A DNA stretch of 64,000 nucleotides, from assembly GCF_041734735.1 (NCBI RefSeq), contig NC_134896.1:37784039-37848038 (forward strand), in the 5' to 3' direction. This DNA is from Babylonia areolata. Taxonomy: Eukaryota; Mollusca; Gastropoda; Neogastropoda; Buccinidae. Position numbers and translations under genes: made by a program. The notes below the pieces were generated by a model, which was not told where the DNA came from, made no database searches, and saw nothing but the letters and a program-made list of their open reading frames with translations. Positions 25,301 to 39,100 of the stretch are shown piece by piece. Every line of letters starts with the position of its first letter. The first letter of the stretch is position 1.

Positions 25301-28300
25301 ATAATATCCAGAGCAATCTCACCTGATCCCTTCACGAAAGACCAAGCTGCAAATGAATTCCCTTCGCAAAGAAACCACTGATCAAAACCTCTCACTTTGC
25401 TGTTGGCCCAACACACACCCCTTTCCCCCATCCACCACACCTCTCTCCTGAAACAAGTAATTTCCCCTCATCCACCACATCTCTCTCCTGTAACACACAT
25501 CATTTCCCCTCATCCACCCCACACCTCCTGTAACACACATCATTTCCCCTCATCCACCACATCTCTCTCCTGTAACACACATCATTTCCCCTCATCCACC
25601 ACACACCTCCTGTAACACATCATTTTCCCCTCATCCACATCTCTCTCCTGTAACACGTCATTTTCCCTCATCCACCACATCTCTCTCTTGTAACATGCAT
25701 CATTTTCCATCATCCACCACACCTCTCTCCTATAACATGCATCATTTCACCTCTCCACAAAAACACCTCTCCTCTCTTATCATCCAATACGGCTCTTTCT
25801 TCATTCTTCTCACATGTTATTTCTACTTATCCTCCACATTCATTTTGTTCTTCTACAGAATTTTCTTTTCAGCCATCATCTAGGTGTTCTCTCTTCTCAG
25901 ATGGTAATACATTCACTCATCTGACACATGTTCCCTCCACTCCTGTAACAGGTTTTTTTTTGGTTTTTTCCATACAGGACCCAGTGACAGCAGAGAAAAG
26001 GACAGGATATGTGCAGAGACAGCAGACACAGGACATCATGCATGCAGACAGACATGGTGCAACCATCTCACCTCCAGTGCTGGTAGCAGGCTGGGCACTG
26101 ACTGCCCTTCCTGGTCATGTGAAGCTCTGTCGTCCGCAGGCCGCAGTTAGCACACGCCTCCTCCTCCTCCTGTAACCATCGCATTTCTCACATCATCAAC
26201 ACTTCTCTCTCTCACCCTGGGTCTTGCAACAAGAATTCTACAACAAATGTATGGATATCAAATATTGAATTGTCAATCGCTGCTGCTATCAGTGGCTGAG
26301 ATGTTGATATTGCTGTATCTTTTCTTGGCACGGCCAAGGTCTGATCAGCAAGTCGAGTTAACTGGAAGGTCAGGCATCACATTCCTTTTATTATTTTTTT
26401 TCCAACAGCATATGTGGTGTATCTTATAGGGATCAGTGTACACCCCCCTTGACACATTGAAACTGAAACTAAAACTGGAAACTGCTACTGCACATGAACT
26501 TGGACTTAGAGTCCTTCAAACTCATACCTGGCATCACCAAGAATAAGTTCTGTTCGACATATACCTGACCACTGAAGGAACCCAAACCCTTGTCACTTTC
26601 CTGATTCTTTCCTACCTTGATAACTGTAACTCACTTTTGATCGGATCTACCCAGCTTTTGACTGATAAACTTCACAAAGTTCAGACTACTTCAGCTCACC
26701 TTGTCTTCAAGGCTTTTAAGAAAACTCACTTTAAACCTTTCATAGCTAAACTCAACTGGCTTCCTACTGCTCATAGAATTTATTACCAAATTTCTTGCTT
26801 GTGTTTCAATACTTTTTCTGACAAGTTTTCCCAATGCTGATCTTATTCATCCTTGCGTTTGATCTTGTTCAACCTCTTACATCTGATTTTGTTCAACCTC
26901 ATGTCCCATCCATCTCCTGATCTTTGTATCCCATATCATAAAAGAAATTAGACCACTCTTTTTCATACCTCCGTCCCACCTTCATGTCATATGCAAAGTG
27001 TAACAGCCCACACCCACCTTCATGTCATTAGTAAAGTGTTTTATGTCATGTAAAAAGGTCACACCCACTTCGTTCATGTCATGTAAAAGGTCACACCCAC
27101 TTTCATGTCATGTAAAAAGGTCATACCCACTTTCATGTTTTGTAGAAAGGTCACACCCGCATTCATGTTGTGTAAAAAAGGTCAAATAAGGTTAAAAGAA
27201 AAGAAAAAGAAAGAAAAGAAAAGAAAAAAAAAAGGTTACACCCACTTTCATGTCGTGTAAAAAGGTCACACCCACTTCCATGTCATGTGATGAATGCAAC
27301 AGGCCACACCCACCTTCATGTCCTGCTCAGAGTGGTTACTGCTGGCATCAGAGGCCATGTCCTCCTCCTGGCCGTTGCTGTGGGCCTGGCCCACCCCCTT
27401 CTTGGCCTGCCGGTCCATCTGGCTGGTTCGGGTTCGCATCCTCTTCCACGAGTAGAAGTACTTCACCAGGCTGGTCATCGACTTGTCAGGGAGCTGCAAC
27501 ACACACACACACACACACACAAAAAGTAGAAATACTTCACCAGGCTTGCTATTGACTTGTCAGGTATCTACACAAACCCCACACACACCTATCTTCTTCA
27601 CATCAACCCCCCCCCCTCCCAGAATATCACAAACTTCACAACAATGCTGTCCATCTGACTCTCAGAGACCGACATACTGATCACATTTCTCCTTACCTCC
27701 GTTCTCTGCAGTGGCTCCCCACAGAGGCGAGAATTAAATACAAAGTTGCATGTCTACTTTTCTGCTTTCCACTCCACTGGTCTAACTTATCTTTCTGACC
27801 TCACTAGTGCTTGAGCTCCCTCAAGAACTCTCTTCTCTTCCTCTGACTGTTACCTTTTGAAAATACCTCGTGTCAAAACAAGAACCTATGGTGAACACTC
27901 TTTCCTCTTTGCTGCACTTCATGTCTGGAACAACCTTACACATCATATCCGTTCATCTGACTCTGTCTCTGCCTTTTGCTCTTTACTAAAAATTAATCTT
28001 TTCAAAACCTATCTGTAAACACTCTTGATTTCCTACTTCTCCAACATCGCCCCATGCCTCCCAAATCACTTTGCATGGAAGAGTGAGAGGGAAGATAGAG
28101 GAGGGAGTGGGGGAAGAGTGGGGGGTCCCTACTCAAACTAGGCGTACGATAGCTCAGTGGTTAAAACATCTGCCAGAAAAGGTGACTCAGTCCTGAAGTG
28201 GCGACCACCCTGGAGGCGCCAGTTCAAACCTGCTGAGCACCAGGAAAAAAAAAAAAGGCGGCAATACATGGGCATTCAGGAGTCATGACCTGGGAGCGGC

Positions 28301-30099
28301 TCGGCCCCTTTTAGAGTGTAAGGAGTTAAGGGCCGAAACACTTGACTGAGGGGGGCTTCTTCTCTGAAGACCTTGTACTGTCCAGCTCTCCCTAGAGTTT
28401 CTTGTCACATAAAAGTACAAATTACTGACAGAAAAGGGTTGTTCTGCAAACATAACACCTGGATTTAGAGAAATAATTTTGAAGTTCTCAGAGAAAACTT
28501 ATGCAGGAGAACCGACAGCAGTATAAATGGCATTCAATTTTCTAATCTAATTAACTTTCCATGAAATGCATTTCAGCTTTGCTTCTTAGTTAATACAAAA
28601 TCTGTGCTTCAAGAACCACATTCAAGAAAAGCACAGACAAGATCATAAGTGAATAAGCTATTTAATTCACAAATTACCTTGCAAAGATCAGAAAGTTGTT
28701 AAGAGTGTTCAACACCAAAAAAATAATTACATATCAGTTTATGACATTTATATCTATGCACATAAGAACAATCATTATCCTCAAAAGTTAAAATTCAAAC
28801 ACACACATATTTCACATGCATAGGAGAACATAAAATCAGTTCAAGTGACAAAGTGAGCAAGAAAATAGGGACTGTGAAAGCAGAGTACTGAAATTGTTGA
28901 AATAATGTGTAAAAACTTCTCAACCAATTTAAAATGGTTACAGACTAATGGAAGATCAGTGACAGAGTAGGGGGTTGTTATGACAGACACACCTACCCCA
29001 GAATCTGACAAAGTACTACAGCCTCCAAAAATATGGAACAAACCAAAATCAGTGACAGATTCTTTTTCTCTAGTTATAGCTCGTGGCACAGCTTAAGTTG
29101 ACACTTTACTGACTTGCACTGATTTTGCCTTGTGCAGTGTTCCACAAGTTTCCTCTTCAACTTTCAACAATTTCAGGTCTTTTCACTGCAGTTCTTAAAT
29201 GTGTTCCTTGCCATGTTGGTTTGGTGATTCATTATGTGGTCTTCCTAAATTTCCAGCTCTAACAGAATGCTGGCACATGCGTGTCTAAGCCGCCATTGCG
29301 ATTGTCTGAGGAAACCAGCCACACAACATTTTTTGCGCACCCCCCCCTTCCCCCCTCCAAGAACAGCTCGCATTTTTAATACTTTCATAACACTGTGATG
29401 TTTCTGTTGGTTTTCCTGAAAAAATACAGATAAATAAGAACAGTAGGCATGTCTTTTATGAAGAAGGATGTCAACTGCAGAGTGTGGTCGTAACCAAAGG
29501 TCAAACTGCACTTCATACTTCCAAACATGAACACATAACCTCTTTCAAGCTCAGCCTGGGAAAGTTCTGAAACGCCTCTCCAAAAACTGACTCCAGTATA
29601 GTTTGTTAAGAAAAAGAAACATTGAAAAAAATAAAATAAATAAAATCAAATCAAATAAAAAAGAAAAGCAAGACATGTTGAAATCGTACCATCTGGCGGA
29701 TGCGGTGGAACTGCTTGCCGTGGAAGGTGAAGGCCTGTTCAAAGAGCACCTTGTCCTCCACGGTCCACTCGTCAGGGAAGGGGGTGAAGTTGGCCAGGTC
29801 AGCCAGGGCACGGTCCACGTTGTGCTTGTGCCAGAACAACATGCCCAGTGCCTGCACAGCCACGATCCAGCACACACACACACACACACACACACAGGGA
29901 AGTCAACGACTTTGTTTAACAACGACTTTGTTTTTCTGTCACCCCTACTGCCTGGGGCATGTGAGGATTACAGAAAACAACGAAACTGTCTGTTTTGTCG
30001 TCTTTTTCCCCTTAATGCATTTTCCTTGTAATGTGTGTGCTTATGGGTGTCTTCTTTCTGTGTGTAAATGTCTGTGTGCATACATACAAGCCATGTACA

Positions 30100-30137
<38 letters not shown>

Positions 30138-33100
30138 AGTGAGTGAGTGAGTGCGTGGGTGTTAAAGACATATTTTGTGCACTTTTGATGAATAAGTCAT
30201 GGTTGAAACAATGTTGAAACAATGTATGCTGCATCCCACATTATATTGCCTTGTAAATATTTTTTCATCTCCAATGTTTAAATGTTAAATACCCTGTCAT
30301 TGTGTGTTGTTGTATGTTATCAGGTCATTTCTAAATCAATGGGTAGAAAAACACCACACTTCTTCCACCCTATCACTCAACCCCCCAAAAAGGAAATTTT
30401 TTTCCCAAAAGGAAATTTTCTTCATAAAATTATGTTTAACTAACATACTTACCGTGCCCCACTTGTGCAGACTCCAGCAGGGGTTTGACATTCCTGTCCT
30501 GTGCAAACTACTATCCGCCTATGCGGAGAAAACAAAAGTAGCTACGGCCGATAACCTCCCGGAAGTAGGTAACCTCCCCTTTGCCCTCCTGACTAGCGCC
30601 CTCTTTTTATGGCAGCCATCATGACTCCTGTTCCTGTGCTGTTCATACGGCTAAGTTTTTTTTCCCGTATTTTCTGTCTGTGAGCACAGAAAATCAATCT
30701 CAAATTCTAAAACATCCAAACATATTTGCATCCCTGAGGAACTAACCAACACACATGCACACACACACATGCAGTGACATACACATAGTCTTACCTGTTC
30801 TGTATTGTAGCCGTGTTTTTCCTTGGCCACACTGATGTACTCGTCCACTGTAACATCACCCAGTCACTGTTATAACAAGTTCTCTCTCTCTCCCCCTGTT
30901 ATCATCCAGTCACTGTTATAACATGGTCTCTCTCTCTCCCTCTTATCATCCAGTCACTGTTATAACATGGTCTCTCTCTCCCCCTCTTATCATCCAGTCA
31001 CTGTTATAACATGGTCTCTCTCTCTCCCTCTTATCATCCAGTCACTGTTATAACATGGTCTCTCTCTCTCCCTCTTATCATCCAGTCACTGTTATAACAT
31101 GGTCTCTCTCCCCCTGTTATCATCCAGTCACTGTTATAACAAGTTCTCTCTCTCTCCCCCTCTTATCATCCAGTCACTGTTATAACATGGTCTCTCTCTC
31201 TCCCCCTCTTATCATCCAGTCACTGTTATAACATGGTCTCTCTCTCCCTCTCTTATCATCCAGTCACTGTTATAACATGGTCTCTCTCCCCCTCTTATCA
31301 TCCAGTCTCTGTTATAACATGGTCTCTCTCTCCCTCTTATCATCCAGTCACTGTTATAACATGGTCTCTCTCTCCCTCTCTTATCATCCAGTCACTGTTA
31401 TAACATGGTCTCTCTCCCCCTCTTATCATCCAGTCACTGTTATAACATGGTCTCTCCCTCCCCCTCTTATCATCCAGTCACTGTTATAACATGGTCTCTC
31501 TCTCTCTCTCCCTCTCTTATCATCCAGTCACTGTTATAACATGGTCTCTCTCTCTCTCCCTCTCTTATCATCCAGTCTCTGTTATAACATGGTCTCTCTC
31601 TCCCCCTCTTATCATCCAGTCTCTGTTATAACATGGTCTCTCTCTCTCTCCCTCTCTTATCATCCAGTCACTGTTATAACATGGTCTCTCTCTCTCTCCC
31701 TCTCTTATCATCCAGTCACTGTTATAACATGGTCTCTCTCCCTCTCCCTCTCTTATCATCCAGTCACTGTTATAACATGGTCTCTCTCTCTCCCTCTCTT
31801 ATCATCCAGTCCCTGTTATAACATGGTCTCTCTCTCTCTCTCTCCCTCTCTTATCATCCAGACACTGTTATAACATGGCCTCTCTCTCTCTTATCATCCA
31901 GTCTCTGTTATAACATGGTCTCTCTCTCTCTCCCCCTCTTATCATCCAGTCACTGTTATAACATGGTCTCTCTCTCTCTCTCCCTCTCTTATCATCCAGT
32001 CTCTGTTATAACATGGTCTCTCTCTCTCCCTCTCTTATCATCCAGTCTCTGTTATAACATGGTCTCTCTCTCTCTCTCCCTCTCTTATCATCCAGTCTCT
32101 GTTATAACATGGTCTCTCTCTCTCCCTCTCTTATCATCCAGTCTCTGTTATAACATGGTCTCTCTCTCTCTCCCTCTCTTATCATCCAGTCACTGTTATA
32201 ACATGGTCTCTCTCTCCCATCCTTATCATCCAGTCTCTGTTATAACATGGTCTCTCTCTCTCTTATCATCCAGTCTCTGTTATAACATGGTCTCTCTCTC
32301 TCTCTCTCTTATCATCCAGTCTCTGTTATAACATGGTCTCTCTCTCTCTCCCTCTCTTATCATCCAGTCTCTGTTATAACATGGTCTCTCTCTCTCTCCC
32401 TCTCTTATCATCCAGTCTCTGTTATAACATGGTCTCTCTCTCCCCCTCTTATCATCCAGTCACTGTTATAACATGGTCTCTCTCCCCCTCTTATCATCCA
32501 GTCACTGTTATAACATGGTCTCTCTCCCACTCTTATCATCCAGTCTCTGTTATAACATGGTCTCTCTTTCTCCCTCTCTTATCATCCGGTCTCTGTTATA
32601 ACATGGTCTCTCTCTCTCTCCCTCTCTTATCATCCAGTCACTGTTATAACATGGTCTCTCTCTCTCTCCCTCTCTTATCATCCAGTCACTGTTATAACAT
32701 GGTCTCTCTCCCCCTCTTATCATCCAGTCACTGTTATAACATGGTCTCTCTCTCCCTCTTATCATCCAGTCACTGTTATAACATGGTCTCTCTCTCCCTC
32801 TTATCATCCAGTCTCTGTTATAACATGGTCTCTCTCTCCCCATCTTATCATCCAGTCACTGTTATAACAAGTTATCTCTCTCCCCCTCTTATAATCCAAT
32901 CTCTGTTATAACATGGTCTCTCTCCCCCCCCTCTCATCATCCAGTCACTGTTATAATATCGTCTCTCTCTCTCTCCCTCTCTTATCATCCAGTCACTGTT
33001 ATAACAAGTTATCTCTCTCCCCCTCTTATAATCCAGTCTCCGTTATAACATGGTCTCTCCCCCCCCCCCTCATCATCCAGTCACTGTTATAATATCGTCT

Positions 33101-36100
33101 CTCTCTCTCTCCCCCTCTTATCATCCAGTCACTGTTATAACATGGTCTCTCTCTCTCCCTTTCTTATCACCCAGCCACTGTTTTATATGTATATATATAT
33201 AACATGATCTCTCTCTCTTACCATCCAGTCACTGTTATAACACTGTCTCTCTCTCCCCCTGTCTTATCACCCAGTCACTGTTGTAACATGGTCTCTCCCC
33301 CCCAGACCCCCACCCAATCCCCCATCTTCTCATCAACTGGTTATCAAGCTCTATCTCTTTCTTCCTTTCTTCCTATCAACCAGTTATCAACCAGTCACTG
33401 TCATCGCAAGCACCCATCCCCCATCCCCACATCAAGTGGTTCTCAACCAGTCTTGATTAGAACTGTTTTAGCAAGCTCTCTCTTTTCTGACTCCCCATGC
33501 CCCCCTTTCAAATGATCTGACTTCTGGAACACAAGGGTATCATGTCAAACAGATACAGATGATGCAGCATAACAGTATGGGAACATGCATGTGAACTGTG
33601 TACATGTAATAAGCTAGAGTACCCTCGCCATATAAATTAAGACACTCCCAGTACATTTCCAGCTTCAAAACCAGCATCAGAACAAAATTCATTTGATTAG
33701 GTGCTATATAGGTAGCTTATCATTATTTTTCATTATCACAACTCAGAGTCATGTGTTCCAGTTCCTTCATATCCCAGCCCCCAATTCTCACCTTTGGCGT
33801 CCGACAGATCCTTGGCAGGAGCCCATACCAACATAGCCTCCCCTCCTGAATCATTCCTTTCAGCTGAAAATAAAAATAAATTGATCAATCAAACACGGAT
33901 AGTGATTTCTACTTGCAGACTTAAACAAGTTATCATCAAGCCCTCTTCAACTATGATCAAGCTGAAGCTGCTCCATTTCACTTTATACTTTATATCAGGT
34001 CATCTGGACACACATTACCTTCTCTCTCCCCTTTCATTTTTATACAATAATTTTTACCGAGCCATTTCCATAATGGCAGGTTATGTTTTCTTTTCACCAC
34101 AAAGCAACAGGCACTGGTGTTCACTAAGCCTTCATTTTTACCTGCTATGTGTGTGATGATCAGTAAATTTCTGTTGTGTCACATTGTTATGTAGTCTTTA
34201 AATAAATATCTTTGATATTATTTTGGACATTTGTACAATGTATTGTTTCGATCTCTGCAATCATCATCATTACAGGAAATATAGCCTAGTACATAATAAT
34301 TATAGTACAGATTTCAACTGCTTTTTTTTTTCCTCATTACAAGTATAAAGTTTGAGCAGATGACAACGTTAATAGAGATAATTTTGCATCTACACACAGA
34401 AGATCAATCATAATCTGCAGCACACAGGACAGTTCGATAATTCTGTGACAAGCAAGGCTTTGAGCAACTACAGCAGATGGAATGTCTGAACTCTGAAGTG
34501 ATCAACTGTTGAAGTGCTAAGGGCTATGCTCATTTTCCTCAATATCCAAACCATCTGTTTCTTTATTTTCATCCCAAAAGGCGCTTCTCTGAAATCAGAT
34601 TTTGTCACTCATGTTATCACCTTAGCTTGGCTCAAGTGTTACTCCTTGCTTCATATTGTGCAAATACTGTTTGCGCTTTGACATTAGAATGGGCAGTGAA
34701 TCACTGACACTGTCATTTCTTTTTGTATGTTTTCTATGTTAATGTTTAATCAAAATCTAGGGTAGGCTCTCAAGACCTGATCAGCAAAGTAGGTTTATGC
34801 AAAGATCAGACATCTGCCTGAAGTTTTCTCTGCATAGGCGGATAGTAGTTTGCACAGGACAGGAATGTCAGACCCCTGCTGGAGTCTGCACTAGTGGGTC
34901 ACGGTTAAGTATGTGTAATTAAAGTTGTTTTTTTGTCTGTTTGTTGTTGTTGGTTTTTTTGGGGGGGGAGTTTTTGTTAATAAATTTTTTTCAAAAGATT
35001 TGGTGTCACGTACATGGATCAGCACACGCTTTGAGTTTGACACTTAACAACTGGAACTATGCACCACTGTCTCAGTCTTTGCCTGCAATTTATTCCAAAT
35101 ACTAAAGCTATGGTGAAAGTTACTAGAAAGCACCCCACCCCCATCCCACTATCTACCCCTGCCCCCATTAAGACAGTCACTTACCTTTTTAATTTTTTTT
35201 TTTTTTTTTTTTGTCCTGTTGCTTACTAAAAAAACAACACATTTCTGTCATTGTATCAATATTTAAATTTTCCCAAATCCACATACATGAACATAAACAC
35301 AACTGCTAAAGATTAAAAACTGAAAAAAAGTGTCCATCTATAGGAAACACAAATGAGTGAGAATGGGAAGAGCAGAGGAAGAAATATCACTCTTCAAAAT
35401 GAAAGCCCATACATTCCTCCAATCCCTCAAAATCCTCACAATCATGCGCACACTCAGAGAGTCAGCCTGGCCTGGTGTGTCTGTTGCTTGTGTCAATGTG
35501 TGTGTCATTGTTGAATAAAAAAATAAATACAAAATAAAGAGTTTGAGACCCCACTTCAAACTGGTCTTGTGTCCTTGTGAAAGGCACTTTCCTCAAATTT
35601 TCCTTACTCAATCCAGGTGTGAGCAGGTATCTGACTTCCCTTGGGGAAGGTCAAAGCAGTGGAAGAAAGGATGTGGCCCCTGCCTTCTTATGCCAAACCC
35701 TTGAGGCAGTGGATAAATTCACAGTCCTTACAGCCATATTAGGCTATGGAACATTCAGTCTCTTTCCAACACATCACAAAATTGCAAGCAGTGTTACGTC
35801 ATGTTTTGAATGATTTTTTCATCAAAATAAATCCTAATGCTGAATGACATTTCTTGAACTTGAACTTGTGGCCTTTTCTAAGGCCTGTTCACTGTCAAAT
35901 TTGATCTAGTAGTAGTAGTAGTAGTAGTAGTAGGGACGGTGTCTGGTTACACCTAGACCGCGAGGTCTAATATTTGTCCCCTCTTGGTTTTGGTATTGAT
36001 TGTTTTTGTGTAGGTCGGTCGTGCCTAATGGGGTTTCTACTCATCATAGCCATAAAATAGTTCTAGCTGGGGCAGTTTGTCAATCAGGTTCTTGAACTCA

Positions 36101-39100
36101 TTCACAGATTTTGCAAATTTAACTGATTGAGGTAGTGCATTCCAGGGGTTAACAACTCTGAAAGAAAATGAGAATTTGCACTTATTAGTTCTGGCATGCA
36201 TTACAAACAATTTTCCTGCACAGTTTCTTGTGACATTTACAGGTGCATAGGAAAACAAAGAGTGCAAATCAACATCATCATAACCGTGGAAAATTTTAAA
36301 CATCTGTATAAGATCACCTCGTAGTTGTCTACCCTTCAGTGAATGAAGGTTCAAAAATTTTAGTCTGTCATGATAATTCATTTCTTTTCATTCCTTCAGC
36401 AGTCTAGTTACACGCCTCTGGACTCTTTCGAATAGGATGGACTGCCTCTTTAGGCTTGCAGGACCCCAGATAACGTTTGCATATTCCAGATGTGGTCTCA
36501 CAATAGACTTGTACAGTTTAGTGAATGTGTCTTTGTCTAAGAACGTGAAGGCTCTCCTTACCATTCCTAGCACTTGGTTTGCCTTACCAACAATTTGATT
36601 GATGTGTGGGTCAAAATTAAGATTTTCATCAAACGTAACACCCAAATCTTTTTCTTCGTTACATCTTGTAATTTTTTTAACATTTTTATCCAGCTTCATT
36701 TCATACTTATTTGCAGGGTTTTTCTTCCCCATATGTAGAACATTGCACTTTGACACATTGAAGAATAGGTTCCAGGTCTCTGACCACTCTTGTAGTTTGT
36801 TTATGTCATTTTGGATGGTGGAGTGTTCCTTTGCTGTGTTCATTATCTTGTTATCATCAGCAAAGATGTGGCACATACTCTGCAATGTAGAGGGCATATC
36901 GTTTATAAAGACAGTAAAGAGGATGGGGCCTAATATGCTACCCTGGGGTATACCACTCAGTACTTCTGCTTTTTCCAACTTAGCATCCCCTACCCTCACT
37001 CTCTGTGTGGGCCCTTTAAGGAAACTTCTAGTCCATTTCAAAATGGAGCCACATACTCCATAGGCAGTGAGTTTGGTAAGTAGCCTCTCGTGTGGGACCT
37101 AATCAAAAGCCTTTTTAAAGTCAATATAGATGATATCTACAGGTTCCCCTTCGTCGAATATATAGAGTGTAAGCCTTTCCATTACTTGTAGTAACTGTGT
37201 CACACATGACCTTTTCTTTCTAAAACCGTGCTGGCAATCAGCATAGAGACCATTATCAGTGAAATGTGAAACGACAGTATCTCTCACTAGACTTTCTAAT
37301 ACTTTGCATAATACACAGGTAAGTGAAACTGGACGATAGTTTCCTGGGTCTATTTTCCTCCCTTTTTGAATATTTCCGTCACCTCAGCCGTCTTCCAGTC
37401 CTCGGGTAGAATTCCAGTCTCAAGAGATGTGCTGAACACAATACTGACAGGGCTGGCTATCTCATTACACACTTCCCATAGGATTTAAGGAGGGATACCG
37501 TCTGGACCCTGTGCTTTATCAGGATTGAGCTCTTTCAGTTTCTGTTTTACCGCTTCGCTGGTAACTCTGATGTCGCTAACTGATATGCCCTGTGAATAAG
37601 AACATTCGTTCAAGTTAGGTACATTGCTCACATCTTCATGCGTAAATACACTTGAAAAGAATTTATTCAAAACATCAGCCTTTTCAGCATCAGCAGTAGC
37701 CATGGAGCCGTCTTCTTTTTTCAAAGTGCTTATGCCGGTACTGTTTTTGAGCCTCTCTTGGGTATATTTCCAAAATTTCTTAGGGTTGGTTTTGCACTCT
37801 TTAGCAATGTCCTTTTCTGTCTCTTTTCAGCATTTTTGTACATAGATTCCGTTCCTTTATGAAACTGAGATAATCTCAACCAGATTTGGTATTCAAATAT
37901 CGTTTAAATAATTTGTGCTTTTTCTTAATTATTCTCATTGTTTTCTTACACATCCACATGGGTATCAGCTTTTTCTTTTTGTGCCTTTTCACCTTGGGTA
38001 TACATTTCTCCATTCCCTCAAGGAGGTCATTTTTGAATTTTTGCCACATGTCTTCTACCTCGTTTGTAGGCAATTGTGACCAGTCTGTTTCTCTTAGAAA
38101 CTCTCTCAACTGATTGTAGTTACCCCTCTTAAGATTGTATGCATACTTGCATTGTTCATCATTTGTTTCACTGGTAACATTCAACTCAAAAACTAAGACA
38201 TCATGATCGCTGCTGCCAAGTGGGTCTTGGTGTCCAATCTCAGAAATCAGAGTTACATCGTTTACAAGCACCCAGTCATCCAAAGCAGGGTTCTGGTTTT
38301 CTCTCCTCCTTGTGAATTGCTTCACTTGTTGGGTGAGAAAAGCATCTTGTAGCCTCATTTTAATTTCCTCCCCATTCTCACCTGAGAAATTTCCATCCCA
38401 TCTTACAAACGGGAAATTGAAGTCACCCATGACATATACTCTATCATACTTTGATATGAAATCTGACTCAAGCATGTCAAAAAGTTTCTTGTCGTTTTCC
38501 TCATCAGATGTGTTTGGGCTGTGGACATTTCTATCATTTTTTGTGTGGAATGTGCACCACACACTTTCACGGCATCCCAGAGTATCAAATTCATCGCATT
38601 CCCTAGCGCTGAGTCTCTTATCAATGTAAAGTGCTACTCCTCGGTGGGGGTTTTTGTTCATAAACATATCGTACTGATCATTCAATTGGTAATAAGACAT
38701 TGGTATATTGGGGTCATTTTTTTTTAATGACTTCTGTCATTGCAATGATACATGGTTGGTCTGAAGCAATTCTACCGTTCAGTTCATCTTTTTTATTTAG
38801 GATACCATAATCACAATTTGAGTAAAGGACTTTGAAATTACTCATCTTATTTTTTCTTTTTGATTTCCTTCTTTCTTTCGCTCTCTCTTTCTTTCGCAGC
38901 TTTCTATTTACATTCTGACTTTGACTTCCATTTACATTATTTACACTATGTACATGTTGGTTACTGAGTCATTGCCACGAATCCCCCTCCTCGGCTGAGC
39001 CAGAGGAGGCAGCCCCACCAGTCGCTTCAAGTGGGCAATCATCATCATCCAAATCCTCAGGTCGTGTTTGTTTCTTTGGTCTGTCCTTGTTTCCCTTACC

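Noticed and set aside
29551-29922. 123-codon minus-strand ORF over CoREST exon 5
   Set aside because: Wrong-frame shadow of exon 5; the correct frame gives the ELM2/SANT1 sequence.
32333-32911. 192-codon Ser/Leu-rich plus-strand ORF
   Set aside because: Reading through the 30.9-33.3 kb minisatellite, antisense to CoREST.
30850-33300. CRISPR-like regular repeats
   Set aside because: Units are head-to-tail with variable low-complexity (TC)n segments rather than unique spacers, in a metazoan intron. It is a minisatellite.
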